Source of the DNA: Dryomyza anilis
Lineage: Eukaryota; Arthropoda; Insecta; Diptera; Dryomyzidae
Reading direction: 5' to 3'
Assembly: GCA_951804985.1 (NCBI GenBank)
Contig: OX638134.1
Coordinates: 3,162,001-3,226,000, forward strand
DNA length: 64,000 bases
Shown here: piece after piece, positions 1 to 11,392 of the stretch
How positions within the stretch are numbered: the stretch's first letter is position 1
Layout of the letters: every line of letters starts with the position of its first letter
Position numbers and translations under genes: made by a program
The notes under the pieces: generated by a model
The model's database searches: none
What the model was told of the DNA's origin: nothing
What the model saw: only the letters and a program-made list of their open reading frames with translations

Positions 1-2101
1 TATTTTTAGACTCTTGAAAATAAATATTACCTAAAAATTATTCCATATTTTTAGGCACTTAAGAAAATTCTTAAAGAGTTTTGTCTCAACGTCTATATAT
101 CGATTAATACGAAGAAAAATTATGTTTGATGGTTATTCAAATATTTAATGCTGCAAAGTAGTACTTACTTAAGATCGTATAGCATATTTTTAGTCATTTT
201 AAATCCGACATTAATAAATATTTATATTAATTCAATTATATTTCGTCCATATTGCTGCTATTTACAGATTCTATATTCATTGATATTCATTGATATTGTT
301 GATTATTTATTATCAATTTTATGTTTTCATTCACTATTTTTATTTGTATTCGACGCTGTTGATGGTGCTGATGATGACATCAAAATATGCGGCATACTTT
401 GAGGCGCGCATATTGTTGCGTGTCGCGTTTATTTGTTTTTTATTGTTGTTTTTCTCGTGTTGTTATTATTGTTGTTGGACATGTTGTATACAAAAGCAAT
501 GATAAATGGATAAACGATAGGCAAACATAAATGAAAAAGTGACTCGGCTCACGCAACGTCAGAAAAAAATGGAAAACGCGTTGACCAAATAAACTGAAGT
601 TAATGAAGACGATGAGAACAGGAAGCGCCGGAGACAGCGGCGCGGAAGTGTTTGTCCAGCGATAATATCAGTCGCACTGATGATAGACAGGTGAAAGGGG
701 GAAGCGACTCAAGTATGGGGGGAAAAATGTATTTTGTAGAGAGGGATATTATGAAGTAGGGAGAGTTATAGAAATTAAACTAACCAAAGGGATTTTTAAA
801 GATTTAATAAGCCAATAATTTAAAAGATGAAATATAATAAAAAAATATTAACTCGTTGATTAAAAATCTTTGGATATTCCAGACTTTTGTAAACCAATTA
901 TTTAATATTTATATATAAAACGTAGTTAGTGGGTTTTACTACTACATATTACGACGTATTATGTATTAATAATTTTTTTAAAACCAGTCTTTGCCTTAAA
1001 AACCGCCTAAAACATTTTGCTCTCTAAATTGCTAAATGGCACAAGACGCCTTAAAAAGCTCAAAGCTCTGTAGCCTTCAAAAGCTCACGCTAACAAAGTT
1101 AATGAGCTGTAAAGTGGCAGTCACCAGCCGCCGTTGCTTGTGTTTTGCATGCGGCACATTAACTGCGCTTTAATGACTACTTTTTGTTGCTGCCATTCTT
1201 ATTTTTATATTTTATACTATTTTTCAGCAATGAAAATGATAAAGTTTTGCATACTTTGCGGCGGCAACGCATGCTGCGTCATTTAGCACACTTGCAAAAA
1301 GCTTTTTATAGTCGCCTCCCTCCCTCACTTACTCTCTGCCAGTCGCTTTTAGAGTCGCATAAATTTGACATTTTTATGACTTTTCGACAGACAAAAGCCG
1401 CCGTCTTCGTCCTTTTCTGTTGCTATTGATTTTGCGTAAATTAACGCAACACTGGTCACGTAGTCTGAAGGCCATTCGTAGGTCCTACTTTGCGTCGAGT
1501 CTGCCCGTCTGTCTTTCTGCCGCTGTCGCGCATGTCTTACTCGTCTTTATCAAGATCTCAAAATGCTTTGAGGCGCGTCGCATTAAAGCGACTGATTGCG
1601 ACTGATGTGTCGCTGGTCTTGCGCCGCGTCGTGTCCATCGTCATTGTCTCTTTTTTTGGGGCTGCAATCGCGTGCTACCACAACACCAACACCAGTAGTA
1701 GTAGCAACATAATTGCGCACAAAAATAATAAAAATGTTGGCTACTATAATAAAAATGCTAATGACTGCACGGATATGCGGCGGCGACGGTGGCATCGTCG
1801 ACGTCATTGGCGGTTGCGTTGGCGTTGGCATCCACCATATCAGGCGCTTTTATTTATATTTATAACCAGCTTCAAAGACACAGCGCAAGCTTTAAGCCGC
1901 CAGTTAATACTTTAGATCCATTGCTGTGTGTGTGTGTGTGTGTTTGCTTTAAATATGTTTTCTAGAGACTGGTCATAAAAGGATTTAATGCGGTGTGTGT
2001 TATCATTTGATGGTCTTGCATAAAGACTGCTTTATGGTGACATTAAAAAAACTTAAATTCTTCCACTACAGAAATTTAGTGAGATACCATTTATGACGTC
2101 A
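1..2101. other. Non-coding, mostly unique sequence
   Basis: No exon recognised. It holds a (TG)9 microsatellite at 1924-1943 and two copies of the dispersed GCATACTTT motif (391-399, with GAGGCGCGC following, and about 1246). The part at 1180-1900 is less AT-rich; its open frames on both strands resemble no known protein and have no splice context I can defend. Confidence 0.5.
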
Positions 2102-2612
2102 AACATGTTTGATGCAACATGTTTGATACAACATTTTCGATACAACATGTTTGATGCAACATGTTGGTTACAAATTTAAAATTTTAATTGAAATGGAAAA
2201 TTTTATACAAATTTTAAAATTTTTACTAAAAATTGAAAATTTTACCAAAAATTAAAAATTTTACCAAAAATTGAAAATTTTACTAAAAATGGAAAATTTT
2301 ACCAAAAATTCGAAATTTTACTAAAAATTTAAAGTTTTACTAAAAATTGAAAATTTTACTAAAAATTGAAAATTCGAATATTACTAATTGAAAATTGTAC
2401 TAAAAATTGAAAAATTTCATTAAAAATTGGAAATTTTACTAGAAATTTAAAAGTTGACTAAAAATAGAAAAATTTTAAATGAACAAAAAATTAAAAATAT
2501 GATGTATGAGGCATGTTCGCTTCAAACATGTTCGATTAAAACATGCTCGAATCAAACAAGTTCAATTCATGCATGTTTGATTCAAATATATTTGAATCAA
2601 ATATGTTTGAAA
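2102..2612. repeat. Composite: 14-bp repeats flanking a diverged 19-bp minisatellite
   Basis: 2102-2166 holds about four units of the CATGTTTGATACAA 14-mer. 2175-2475 holds about 15 diverged units of a 19-mer, TTTTACTAAAAATTGAAAA, related to the main 19-bp family by a few substitutions. 2506-2612 returns to degenerate 14-mers (CATGTTCGATTAAAA and variants). Having the two families interleaved suggests one mobile carrier. Confidence 0.75.
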
Positions 2613-4065
2613 ATTTGTTCGATTAAAATAAAAATATTAAACTTTTTATAATTATCAATATGTTCCTGAAATTCTGCGCAGCCATTGTTTTACATTTTAT
2701 TTTTTTATTTTAAAAAAATGCTAAATCTAAAGGCAACACAAATGCTTTAGTCCTGCACCAAGTCAGCTGCTGTCCGCAGCAGTTCAAACTTGTTACGACT
2801 CTGAGTTCAACGCGCATCGCAAACAAACGTCGAAAGCTGGCGGCAATAAATTGCATTAAAGTTAATGTCAGCGCCGGGGGAGTAACTGAAAAAGATAGAT
2901 GCAGAGCCAGATAGAGTGAGACACTGCTAAACTAAAAGAAAAAAAAGTATAAAGACTTAAGTGAAGTCTGACGAACGCAGCAGCAGCAACAACAATAACT
3001 ACAACATTGCAACAGCAGAAGGAGATAAATGGTTGCAGCTTAATAACAGCAACAGCAATAACAGCTTTAACAATAAAAAAAAGAACAACAACAACAATTA
3101 CTATAAAAATAACAGCAACATCTAATGCACAACAACAGCAACAACTGTGATTGATGTTTTGCAACTACTTTGAAGGCAGCAACAGCAGCATTGCTGCACC
3201 GACGCCTTAGTTGCTTGTCATCGTTGGCAACAATTTTGTTGTTATTGTTGTTGCTGCTGTTGGCTGTGTTTTGCTTGGCTTACATTGGCTTTCAACTTTT
3301 CAAATTGAAGCTGTCAGGAAAAGTCTAAAAAGGATTTCAATTCTATTTTTTCTTTTTTTTTTTGTAATTTTCATTGTTGTTGCATTTTTCATGCATTTGC
3401 TATTGCTGCTTTTCCTACTGCTGCCTATATTGCTGTTGAATTTAGTGCAACAACAACAACAACAGTGACAGCAACAACAATACTTTCGAGCAACGTCATG
3501 CTCATGTCATAAGCGTAAACTATGACTACAACGCCACAGCCTGCTTTCCAAACCCAATGCTTCGTTCCAACTACTTCCCTCGCACAAGGATCAGTCACAC
3601 CAAAATACAGGCGGCGGCAACAACAAAAACAAAAACCTACTGGACATCAGCGCCATGCATCCATTGTGACTTCACATTGTTTTTGTTATTTTCGTATTTG
3701 AAAAATGCCAACCAACAAATCCTTCAGTCAATGTTCAAGCTCAACAGCAGAAGCAGGCGGCAGTAGCAGCAGCAACATCCTTAACAGCCTGCTCTACATA
3801 TAGCTAAAATTCTTGTTGTTGTTGCAATTTTTGTTGTAGTTGTGTAATTGTTGTTGTTATTATTGCTGTATGATTTTTGTTGTTGCATTATTTTTGATGC
3901 CGGTCATCATAGAATAACAAACAACAGAGGCTGAGCAGCAGCAGCAACAACATCAGCAGCAGCAGTCACTGACATGTAAGGATAACGATGTTGTTTATAC
4001 AAGCAAAACCCGTTGAACTCTCAGTTACGGTCATACAAAACACATACGCACACATACTCCCACAT
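2613..4065. other. Non-coding with CAA/CAG and GTT microsatellites
   Basis: 2975-3150, 3175-3290, 3440-3480, 3760-3870 and 3925-3970 are interrupted runs of CAA/CAG or their complements. Reading frames of 60-98 codons here are Q/L/V/A/C translations of these runs. No exon recognised. Confidence 0.6.
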
Positions 4066-4066
4066 A

Positions 4067-4531
4067 CACTGAGAAAACAGTTTCTAAATATCAAAAGTTT
4101 CTAATTTTATAGAAACTTTTTTCTTATTTTAAGGAAACATTCTTTCTTACTTTATAGAAAATCTTTTTCTTATTTTGAAGATTCTTTTTTTTAATTTTAA
4201 GGAATCTTTAATTCTGATTTTTTATAAACTGTGGTCTTTTTTTAATGAAACTTTTGTACTTGTTTTATTAAAACGAAGTTTTAAACTATTTTTGGAAAAA
4301 CTTTTCTCAAAAAATAAACGTTTGTCTTATTGTATGATTTTTTTTTTTATTTTGTTTCTTGATATTAGAAATCTGTTTTCTTAATCTTTAGAAATATTGT
4401 TCTTATTACTGAGCAATTTCTTCTTTATTGATAAATACGTTTTAAAATGAATGTTGCTCTTATTATATGATCACGTTTTACTTATTTAAATTAACATTTT
4501 TCTTATTATTAAGAAACTTTTTTTCTCCATG
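4067..4531. mobile_element. Probable TA-flanked MITE with an internal ~27-bp minisatellite
   Basis: The left end CACTGAGAAAACAGTTTCT follows TA at 4065-4066. The right end reads, on the other strand, CATGGAGAAAAAAAGTTTCT and is followed by TA at 4532-4533. The ends match over about 16 of 20 positions with one gap. The interior is a degenerate repeat of TTTCTTATTTTAAGGAAAC, itself partly palindromic. TA duplications are typical of Tc1/mariner-type elements. No transposase is present. Confidence 0.5.
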
Positions 4532-4857
4532 TACACCGTTGCCTATTTAGGCCTCTTCTCGCACAAAGCTTTAAGCACACATTCAAACATCAACAACATG
4601 TTCTGCTTACTATATGATCTGTGCTCTTCTATACACAGAGCTGCATTGTCTATATCAGCAACCTAACGTAACGGAACGCAACACAACGCAATACAACGCA
4701 CGTCCTTTGCATGTCCTGCCCGTTTTGTATAGATTATTAGAAAATTGTCGAATAAATCCTCAAAAAGTCGTAGACATAGACAACAGAGTAACGTGAAAGC
4801 TTTGCATGAGTTAATGCTGTAGGTAGATGGGGTTTAGGCGAAATAGTTAGAATAGAT
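4532..4857. other. Non-coding spacer
   Basis: 4660-4700 contains short iterations of AACGCAA. No exon recognised. Confidence 0.5.
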
Positions 4858-5784
4858 ACCCAGCAGAAAATTTGGAAAACCTCAGTAAATAAAGCTTCGA
4901 ATCTAAACAATTTCCTTCGAATCTAAACAATTTCATTTCAAATGAAAAATTCAAAATATAAAATATTAAATGTTATTACTTTTATAACTTTTAAGTGACA
5001 CAATATTTTGCAGTAAATGAAATATTGCTGCAAAAAGTTTGGCATTATAATTTGTATTTTAATTAAGGGTTTTGTTCAATTTGGAAGAATATCAAATGTA
5101 GTTTTAACTTAACATATACAAATTTAGGGGTAAATATTTAAAAAATATACAAAAAATTGACTAATATGATATATAGTTATTTTTATAAAATGTTCGATAC
5201 AACATGTTTGATACAACATGTTCGATACAACATGTTCGATACAACATGTTCGATACAACATGTTCTATGCAACATGTTCGATACAACATGTTCGATACAA
5301 CATGTTCGATACAAAATGTTCGATACAACTTGTTCTATGCAACATGTTCGATAAAACATGTTCGATATAACATGTTAAATACAACATGTTCAATACAACA
5401 TATTCAATACAACATGTTCGGTGCAACATGCTCGATACAACATGTTCTATACAACATGTTCGATACAACATGTTTAATACAACATATTCCTTCTCGGTAT
5501 AGAATGATATTTTGAATGATATAATTGAAATTGCTAAAGTTCAAACTGAATTTCTGAAATTTCAAATGAAATTTTCTAAAATTACTAGCGAAATTGTGAT
5601 TTAACTTAAAAAAATGTTTTTGAAATTTATTTAATTTTGAAAAATACAATTTACATATGTAATTAAATCCAAAAAATTTGAAACAAAAATTATAAAGATT
5701 TTAAATAAATATGTTAGGATGACTAGGCATAGGCCAGCACTTTGAGACCTATATAAAACAATTAGTTCATATTTTCTGCTGGGT
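4858..5784. mobile_element. 927-bp element with 14-bp perfect terminal inverted repeats and a 14-bp minisatellite
   Basis: ACCCAGCAGAAAAT at 4858-4871 is the exact reverse complement of ATTTTCTGCTGGGT at 5771-5784. Inside are a 20-bp direct duplication (about 4895-4934), a ~165-bp module (4939-5100) found again at 6371-6533, and a 300-bp tandem array (5190-5489, about 21 units). No transposase and no clear target duplication. Short reading frames on both strands over the array are translations of the repeat. Confidence 0.7.
5190..5489. repeat. 14-bp minisatellite, unit CATGTTCGATACAA, about 21 copies
   Basis: Consecutive units differ at one or two positions (TTCGATAC, TTTGATAC, TTCTATGC, TTCAATAC). 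Each contains the palindrome AACATGTT. 14 is not a multiple of 3, so three different heptapeptide-like frames stay open, which explains the overlapping frames on both strands. Confidence 0.95.
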
Positions 5785-6370
5785 TTTTATGGTAGAATAT
5801 ATAAAGAGTATTACACCCTGTAGTTATTGTAGCCATTGAAGTTTGTATAGTTGATGTTGTAGTTGGGTTCAAGTTTGTTTGTATTTTAATATATAGTATA
5901 TGTTTTTCTGTGTGTCATGTATTCATTAGGATTAAATTTCAATTTGAAAACTTCGTTTCATTTCGATTTTGGGCAACGTTCTACAACGATTGTCTGTAGA
6001 AATATGTACAAATTCCCTTTTGTAACTACTATGCTCCTATCAAAAAATGTTCAATGCTAGCATTTGTGTCTCTCAACAATTATGCCTCCCTGTTGTGCAC
6101 CCCAATACTTATCTCTTCTGCCATTTTTGCCATGATGCCATCATCATCAGTTGAGTCTATTGTCCGAGTGCCTGCTTTTTATTGCAAGCGTTGTTATGTG
6201 TTACGAAGCCCGTAAACAACAACAACAACCACAGCAATAACAAGAACAGAAAAACAGAACCTACTACTAACAACAACAGCAGCAGCAGACGTATGTCATG
6301 CACACAACTTAATAAAAAAGTTTATTAATTTGCATAAAATATTTGCACAAAGTTATGTCAAGCAAAAAAC
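5785..6370. other. Non-coding spacer with a CAA/CAG tract
   Basis: CAACAACAACAACC and related triplets lie at 6210-6295. No exon recognised. Confidence 0.5.
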
Positions 6371-6744
6371 AAATGAAAAATTCAATATATAAAATATTAA
6401 ATGTTATTGTTTTTATTACTTTTGAGTGGCACAATATTGTGCAGTAAATGAAAATATTGCTGCAAATAGTTTGGCATTGTAATTTGTATTTTAATTAAGG
6501 GTTTTTATTCAATTTGGTAGAATAACAAATATATTTTTTAAAGTTAAAATATTTATATTTTAATTTTACAGTAAATGTTTTATAGTTATAAAAATATACA
6601 TTAAAATAAAAATATACATTGACATATTTATGAAAAAAAATCCTTTAAAAAAAATTGAATACAACATGTTTGATGCAACATGTTCGATGCAACATGTTCG
6701 ATGCAACATGTTTGATACAACATTTTATATGCAATATGTTCGAT
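6371..6744. repeat. Second copy of the 165-bp module followed by a short 14-bp array
   Basis: 6371-6533 matches 4939-5100 at high identity. Landmarks: ATTAAATGTTATT, CACAATATTGTGCAGTAAAT, ATTGCTGCAAA, TTGGCAT and TTAATTAAGGGTTTT. It is followed, as in the first copy, by the 14-mer array (6659-6744, about six units). This is a truncated copy of the 4858-5784 element lacking recognisable ends. Confidence 0.8.
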
Positions 6745-6901
6745 ATTTAATACATGGGTTTTGTTATATTTACCTAGTAGTATCTGAAATATAATTTATT
6801 TTATTTTAAAATATATAAAAAATGTACAGTATATGTTTTAAATTTGTTTGTACATAAAAAAAGTTTTTTGAATTTTTATACCGCTCAATTTAACTTTTTT
6901 A

Positions 6902-7325
6902 AATGCAACATGTTTGAAATTGAATGCAACATTTCCGATGCTATTTTTTAATTTTTATTAAATTTTAAAATATTGTGCACAGATGCCGTGTCGCCCGCCT
7001 TATATAGCATATTAAATCAATTTCTGACGATTGGTTGTAAAATTTAAATTTAATATTTAAAATTAATTTAATTAAAAAAAAATTTGTACGTATTCATAAT
7101 ATTCAGCTTAGTTTATGCTTATGTTCGATGCAACATGTTTGATGCAACATGTTTGACGCAACATGTTCGATGCAACATTTTCAAAATTTAATGCTAACAT
7201 TTATGTCACTAGTTTGATTTTTATTTTTTAATTTTTGCAATACATTAAAATTTGAAAATATTTCACACACGTGTCCGTCTTCTCCCATAGCATATTACAC
7301 CAATTTCTGACATTTATTTCTAATT
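6902..7325. repeat. Two diverged copies of a 14-mer cluster plus a ~90-bp module
   Basis: 14-mer clusters at 6902-6948 and 7119-7182 are each followed by a similar module (6955-7055 and 7235-7325). Shared landmarks include AAAATATT, the CGTGTC/CGTGTCC region, ATAGCATATTA and CAATTTCTGAC. The offset is about 275 bp, so this is an old tandem duplication of the same mobile or satellite carrier. Confidence 0.6.
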
Positions 7326-8519
7326 TTCATATAAAAGCAGCGCAATAAAAACGCATTAAAAATGCAATAACAACATCAATTCCCTGCACTACTAATGCAG
7401 CTCACTTTGCACACATTCTTTGACTCTTTGACTCAAACACTCATTCAATCACGGCTTCACTCTGCTCCAACTCTCTTCTTTCCACACACATAACCGTAAC
7501 ACATATAACTGTCATTCGTTGACTGTCGCTCTGTTGCACTCACACTCTTCATAGTCGGCGTCATCGTCGTCCTCGTCTCTTGAGCTGTCTTCAGCTGTAA
7601 TTTGCTACTTTGGCAACAAATCTCATTACGTTATATAAAAAAATACAACAACATGAGACAAGCACAATATTACTGCTACAACAAAAACAATAAAACCAAC
7701 AACAAACAACGATAATAATCATGAAAAGTTTCTTGCTTAATCCTTACGTAAGTACATCATAACTCGTTTGTTGTCTCTGTCACACAAACGGAAGTTGCGA
7801 CGCACCAAGTTCGAAGCAGGAATAAAGAGAGAGACTGGGTGAACGTTGCTCATATAACTTTTACTGTTGCGAGTTGTTGTAATTGCTCTTGTTGTTGTTG
7901 CTGTTTGTCCTGTGATTATGATGAATGCAATTTCAAGTTCTTTTTATTACGACAACAGCAGCAGCAATAACAACAACAATAATAAAAAAAAACAACAAAC
8001 AAAAATATAACGTAACGCAATGTAACGTATCCAGGAAATGCGCTTGTTTGACGTAATTAAAATTGAAGAGTGAACAGTTATGTAATAAAAGAATATAAAA
8101 GCCAAGAAGTGAGTAGATGTCCCGACAGTCAGGCAGACAGACAGGCAGACAGAGAGACAGTCAGTCAAAGAAAGAGACGTACTCTGTGCTGGTGACATTA
8201 CGAACAGACGATTGTGGAACTTTTAACGTAACATAAGACTTGAGTCGATGTAAGTGATGCTGCAATGCATTTAATGCATTTACGTCATGTTAATGTTTGG
8301 CAGACGTAATGTGATTTATTTTGATATTATTTAAAGCCTTTTAAAATCTATTCGTTTTCGTTACCATTTTATAAATTGAAGGCAAATGTTTAAATTTTAT
8401 ATTTCGTTCTTGATTGAAAACGATTATTTAAACCAGTTACAAGTAGTATCAATATAGAAAGTTGAATTTCTTGGTGTTAAAAATTTCGGATCCTTTCAAA
8501 GATGAAGAGATTTCGTGTA
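7326..8519. other. Non-coding with short tandem repeats
   Basis: CAACAG triplets lie at 7955-7985, and a (CAGA)n-type tract (CAGGCAGACAGACAGGCAGA) at about 8128-8165. No exon recognised. Confidence 0.5.
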
Positions 8520-8715
8520 CTCTCAGAAAAAATTCTATAAAATCAATAGTTTAAATTATTATTTTAATATGTAAATACCATTAAATACTGCAAAATGCTA
8601 TTACATACTATTAAATTGTTTTTGTATTTATATGAAAATATTTATTTTTTGTATACTATTGAATCAATAACTAACTGTTCTATTGACAAATTTTAATAGG
8701 ACTTTTTTCTGAGTG
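8520..8715. mobile_element. 196-bp TA-flanked MITE
   Basis: The left end CTCTCAGAAAAAATT follows TA (8518-8519). The right end ACTTTTTTCTGAGTG precedes TA (8716-8717). The inverted ends match at 13 of 15 positions. The interior is AT-rich and non-coding. Pieces resembling it (AAAATCAATAGT, TTTAATAGTAT) recur at about 8840-9060, suggesting neighbouring degraded copies. Confidence 0.65.
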
Positions 8716-11057
8716 TAAAATTAATTTGCCAAAATAACTTAAAATGATAATTTATTGTATTATTTATTTTGAATAAATCGAGTTCTTAGCAATCGACATA
8801 TTAAAATACATTTAAAAGACTTTATGATAATGTATTACCGCAAATTTAATAGTATTTCCCCTAAATTTTAATGGTATTTTACAAAAATGTTAAAAATATT
8901 AAATAATATTCAAATAATGTAATTAGCTGTGCTGAATATTTCATAAACTCTCAAATTCAATTAGTAAGTTTTGTAATTAATGTAAATAAAAAAACAATTA
9001 TTACATATACCATAAAATCAATAGTATTTCTCTAAAATTTAATAGTATGCTTTTTTCATATGCTTTTATCTGAAATATTTTAATTAATAAGCAGTACTGA
9101 ATTTTACCAAAATTCATTAGAAATGTTATAATTGTTTCTTTTTTTTATATAATATATCTATTTACATAAAATCAATTAAAATAAATAACTACTACTAAAA
9201 TGGGACATATTGCAAAAAATATATTTGTCTTAACAAAATTTCAAAAACATCTTTATGAATAAAATTTGATGTTTCGTATGTTTTATTTTATTTATATTTT
9301 TTTTACACTTTTATTTTCTTATTTTTTTATTATTATTTTTATTTTTTAACATTTTTTTATTATTATGTTTATTATTTTTTTTTTTAATTTTTATATTCTT
9401 TTATATTTTATTTTTATTTTGCAACAACGCCATCGCCTTGCCTTTTATCCTCATTATGCGAACGACAAACAAAAAAAAACACACAAACAATAGCGGGTGG
9501 CAGAAAATAATGAATTGAGCGCATATCCTGGCAGGACATCCGCCTTGAATTATGCACCATTTCTACATGCGACTAACAATGGACAGCAACATATAAAAGT
9601 GTTGGATAATAAGTAAATAAATGAATAACAGAATAAATAAATAAGTGAAAAGAAGAAAAAAAAGATAATTAATGCCTGAATGAATGCATTATAATCCTGC
9701 AAAAATAAATAAACTGCAGCTGCCGCTACTGAATAAGGCATAATTTTAGGCGCAAGCAAAATAATACAATAGCTATTTTATAAGACTTAAGTCTTAACAA
9801 TTACTAATACGAATGCCAACAAATAAAGTGCACATGTGTGACAATTACTACACACAATATGAGTAAAAATAAAAACAAAGTTGTCACTGCCAGTGCATCG
9901 AAATATCTGCCATGCATGCCTAAAAGCATCTTTTAATTGAATTTTCGGCTTAAATAACATTTTAATTAAATAGACAAATAGTGTCTTAAAAAGAAGAGGG
10001 TGATTTTTACTAACAAATAAACAATTTGACACATGTGTTGTAATTTTTACAATTTGTGGTTGTGCCTAAAAGTAGACACTAAAAGAAGAAAACAATTAAA
10101 TGCATCAGAAAACAATTAGTGAAAGGCGCTTTGTAACTATTTCAATGCTTAACAATATTTTTTATAACTTTGGAATAAAAATAGTATTAAGCATTAAGTT
10201 GTATATTATTTTGGGTATAATGTAAGCTATAATGTAAGCTATAATGTAATGCATTTAATTGTATATTAAGTTGCGTACTAAGTTTTGTCATTATAGCCAA
10301 ACCACTTTTATTTCACCATACGCTTCATTTGCCATACTTTGATGTTTTCATTAATTTTATATTGCACGTCACTTGGGTGTGCTTTTGGTGCGCTCGCACA
10401 CAACTTTTCAATTTCCATTAATTAAACTTCAGTTAATATTCAATTAAAGTCACATTTTATGTGACATTTGCTGTGGCGGCACTTGTGGCAGCTGCTCAAA
10501 ATGATAATTTAATGTTAGTTGTAGACGTGAAGAAGCAACACAAAATTAAATGAAGCAGCAGCAGGAGTAACTATAATGACAGTGGAAGCACCACAGCGCC
10601 ACCGTGTAGTGCGGCGCAGAGTAGCTGAGTTTTGACTTTTATTTGACATTAATCTGGAGGTTTCATGAGGGGTGTCTTCTAAATATCGTTTGATAACCTT
10701 TAGTTTTAAGTTTTGTGAGGTTTGCTCATGTGACAGCATTAATATGGTTGTTTTTTCAAAATAATGTTGCATACTTTGTTGCACTATTTTAAATGTTGCA
10801 TACTTTTTGGGTTTAACAATTGGTGTATTTTATGCTGCCAATGTGCTTAAAATGAGATTTTTGTTTAAATATTAAAAATTATCAAATGTTGCAGATTATT
10901 TCCTCACTATCATGGCAAAGCAGCGAATGTTTAATTTTTACATTTGCGTTTTTTTAAATTTTTGAATGTAGTTTTTCCTCAAGTATACTATGTCAAAATC
11001 GTGTATGGTTTTGTTGAATATTTCAAGCAACAAAATCAAAAAGGCGAATACGAAAAA
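8716..11057. other. AT-rich non-coding sequence
   Basis: 9290-9420 is nearly pure T/A. 10210-10250 carries three units of the 12-mer TATAATGTAAGC. Two GCATACTTT motif copies lie at about 10768 and 10797. Open frames at 9550-10032 and 10515-10784 (minus) match nothing I know. Confidence 0.5.
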
Positions 11058-11392
11058 TTGAAAAATTTTGTCATGCCAAAAGGGCGAATCTTTTCGTTTT
11101 TTAGCCATAACTTTTTATTGGTATGAGATAAAATAGTAGTGTAAAGGCATAAATTGTTTGTTTTTCATGCACCTAACGATTGGCATCATTATTTGAAAAT
11201 ATGTTGCCGAAAAATTTTCTTGCAAATAATAAAAATTCAAAAATATATTTTTAAATAATGATGCCAATCGATAGGTGCTTTGAAAACAAACAATTAATGC
11301 CCTAACATCACCACTTTACATTGCACCAATTAAGAGTTATAGCAAAAAAAACGAAAATATTCGCTTCTTTGACATGACAAGATTTTCAATTT
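11058..11392. mobile_element. Foldback element with arms of about 145 bp
   Basis: The left arm (about 11058-11203) and right arm (about 11241-11392) are inverted copies, with the best-matched part innermost: GATTGGCATCATTATTTGAA against AAATAATGATGCCAATC. Other paired landmarks are CACCTA/TAGGTG, AAATTGTTTGTTTT/AAAACAAACAATTAATG and GTCATG/CATGAC. The loop is about 37 bp. No coding content; it is a non-autonomous inverted-repeat element or an inverted duplication. Confidence 0.75.

Noticed and set aside
5157..5649. Overlapping frames on both strands repeating MFDTTCSIQHV / CCIEHVVSNMLYR
   Set aside because: These are translations of the 14-bp minisatellite in different frames.
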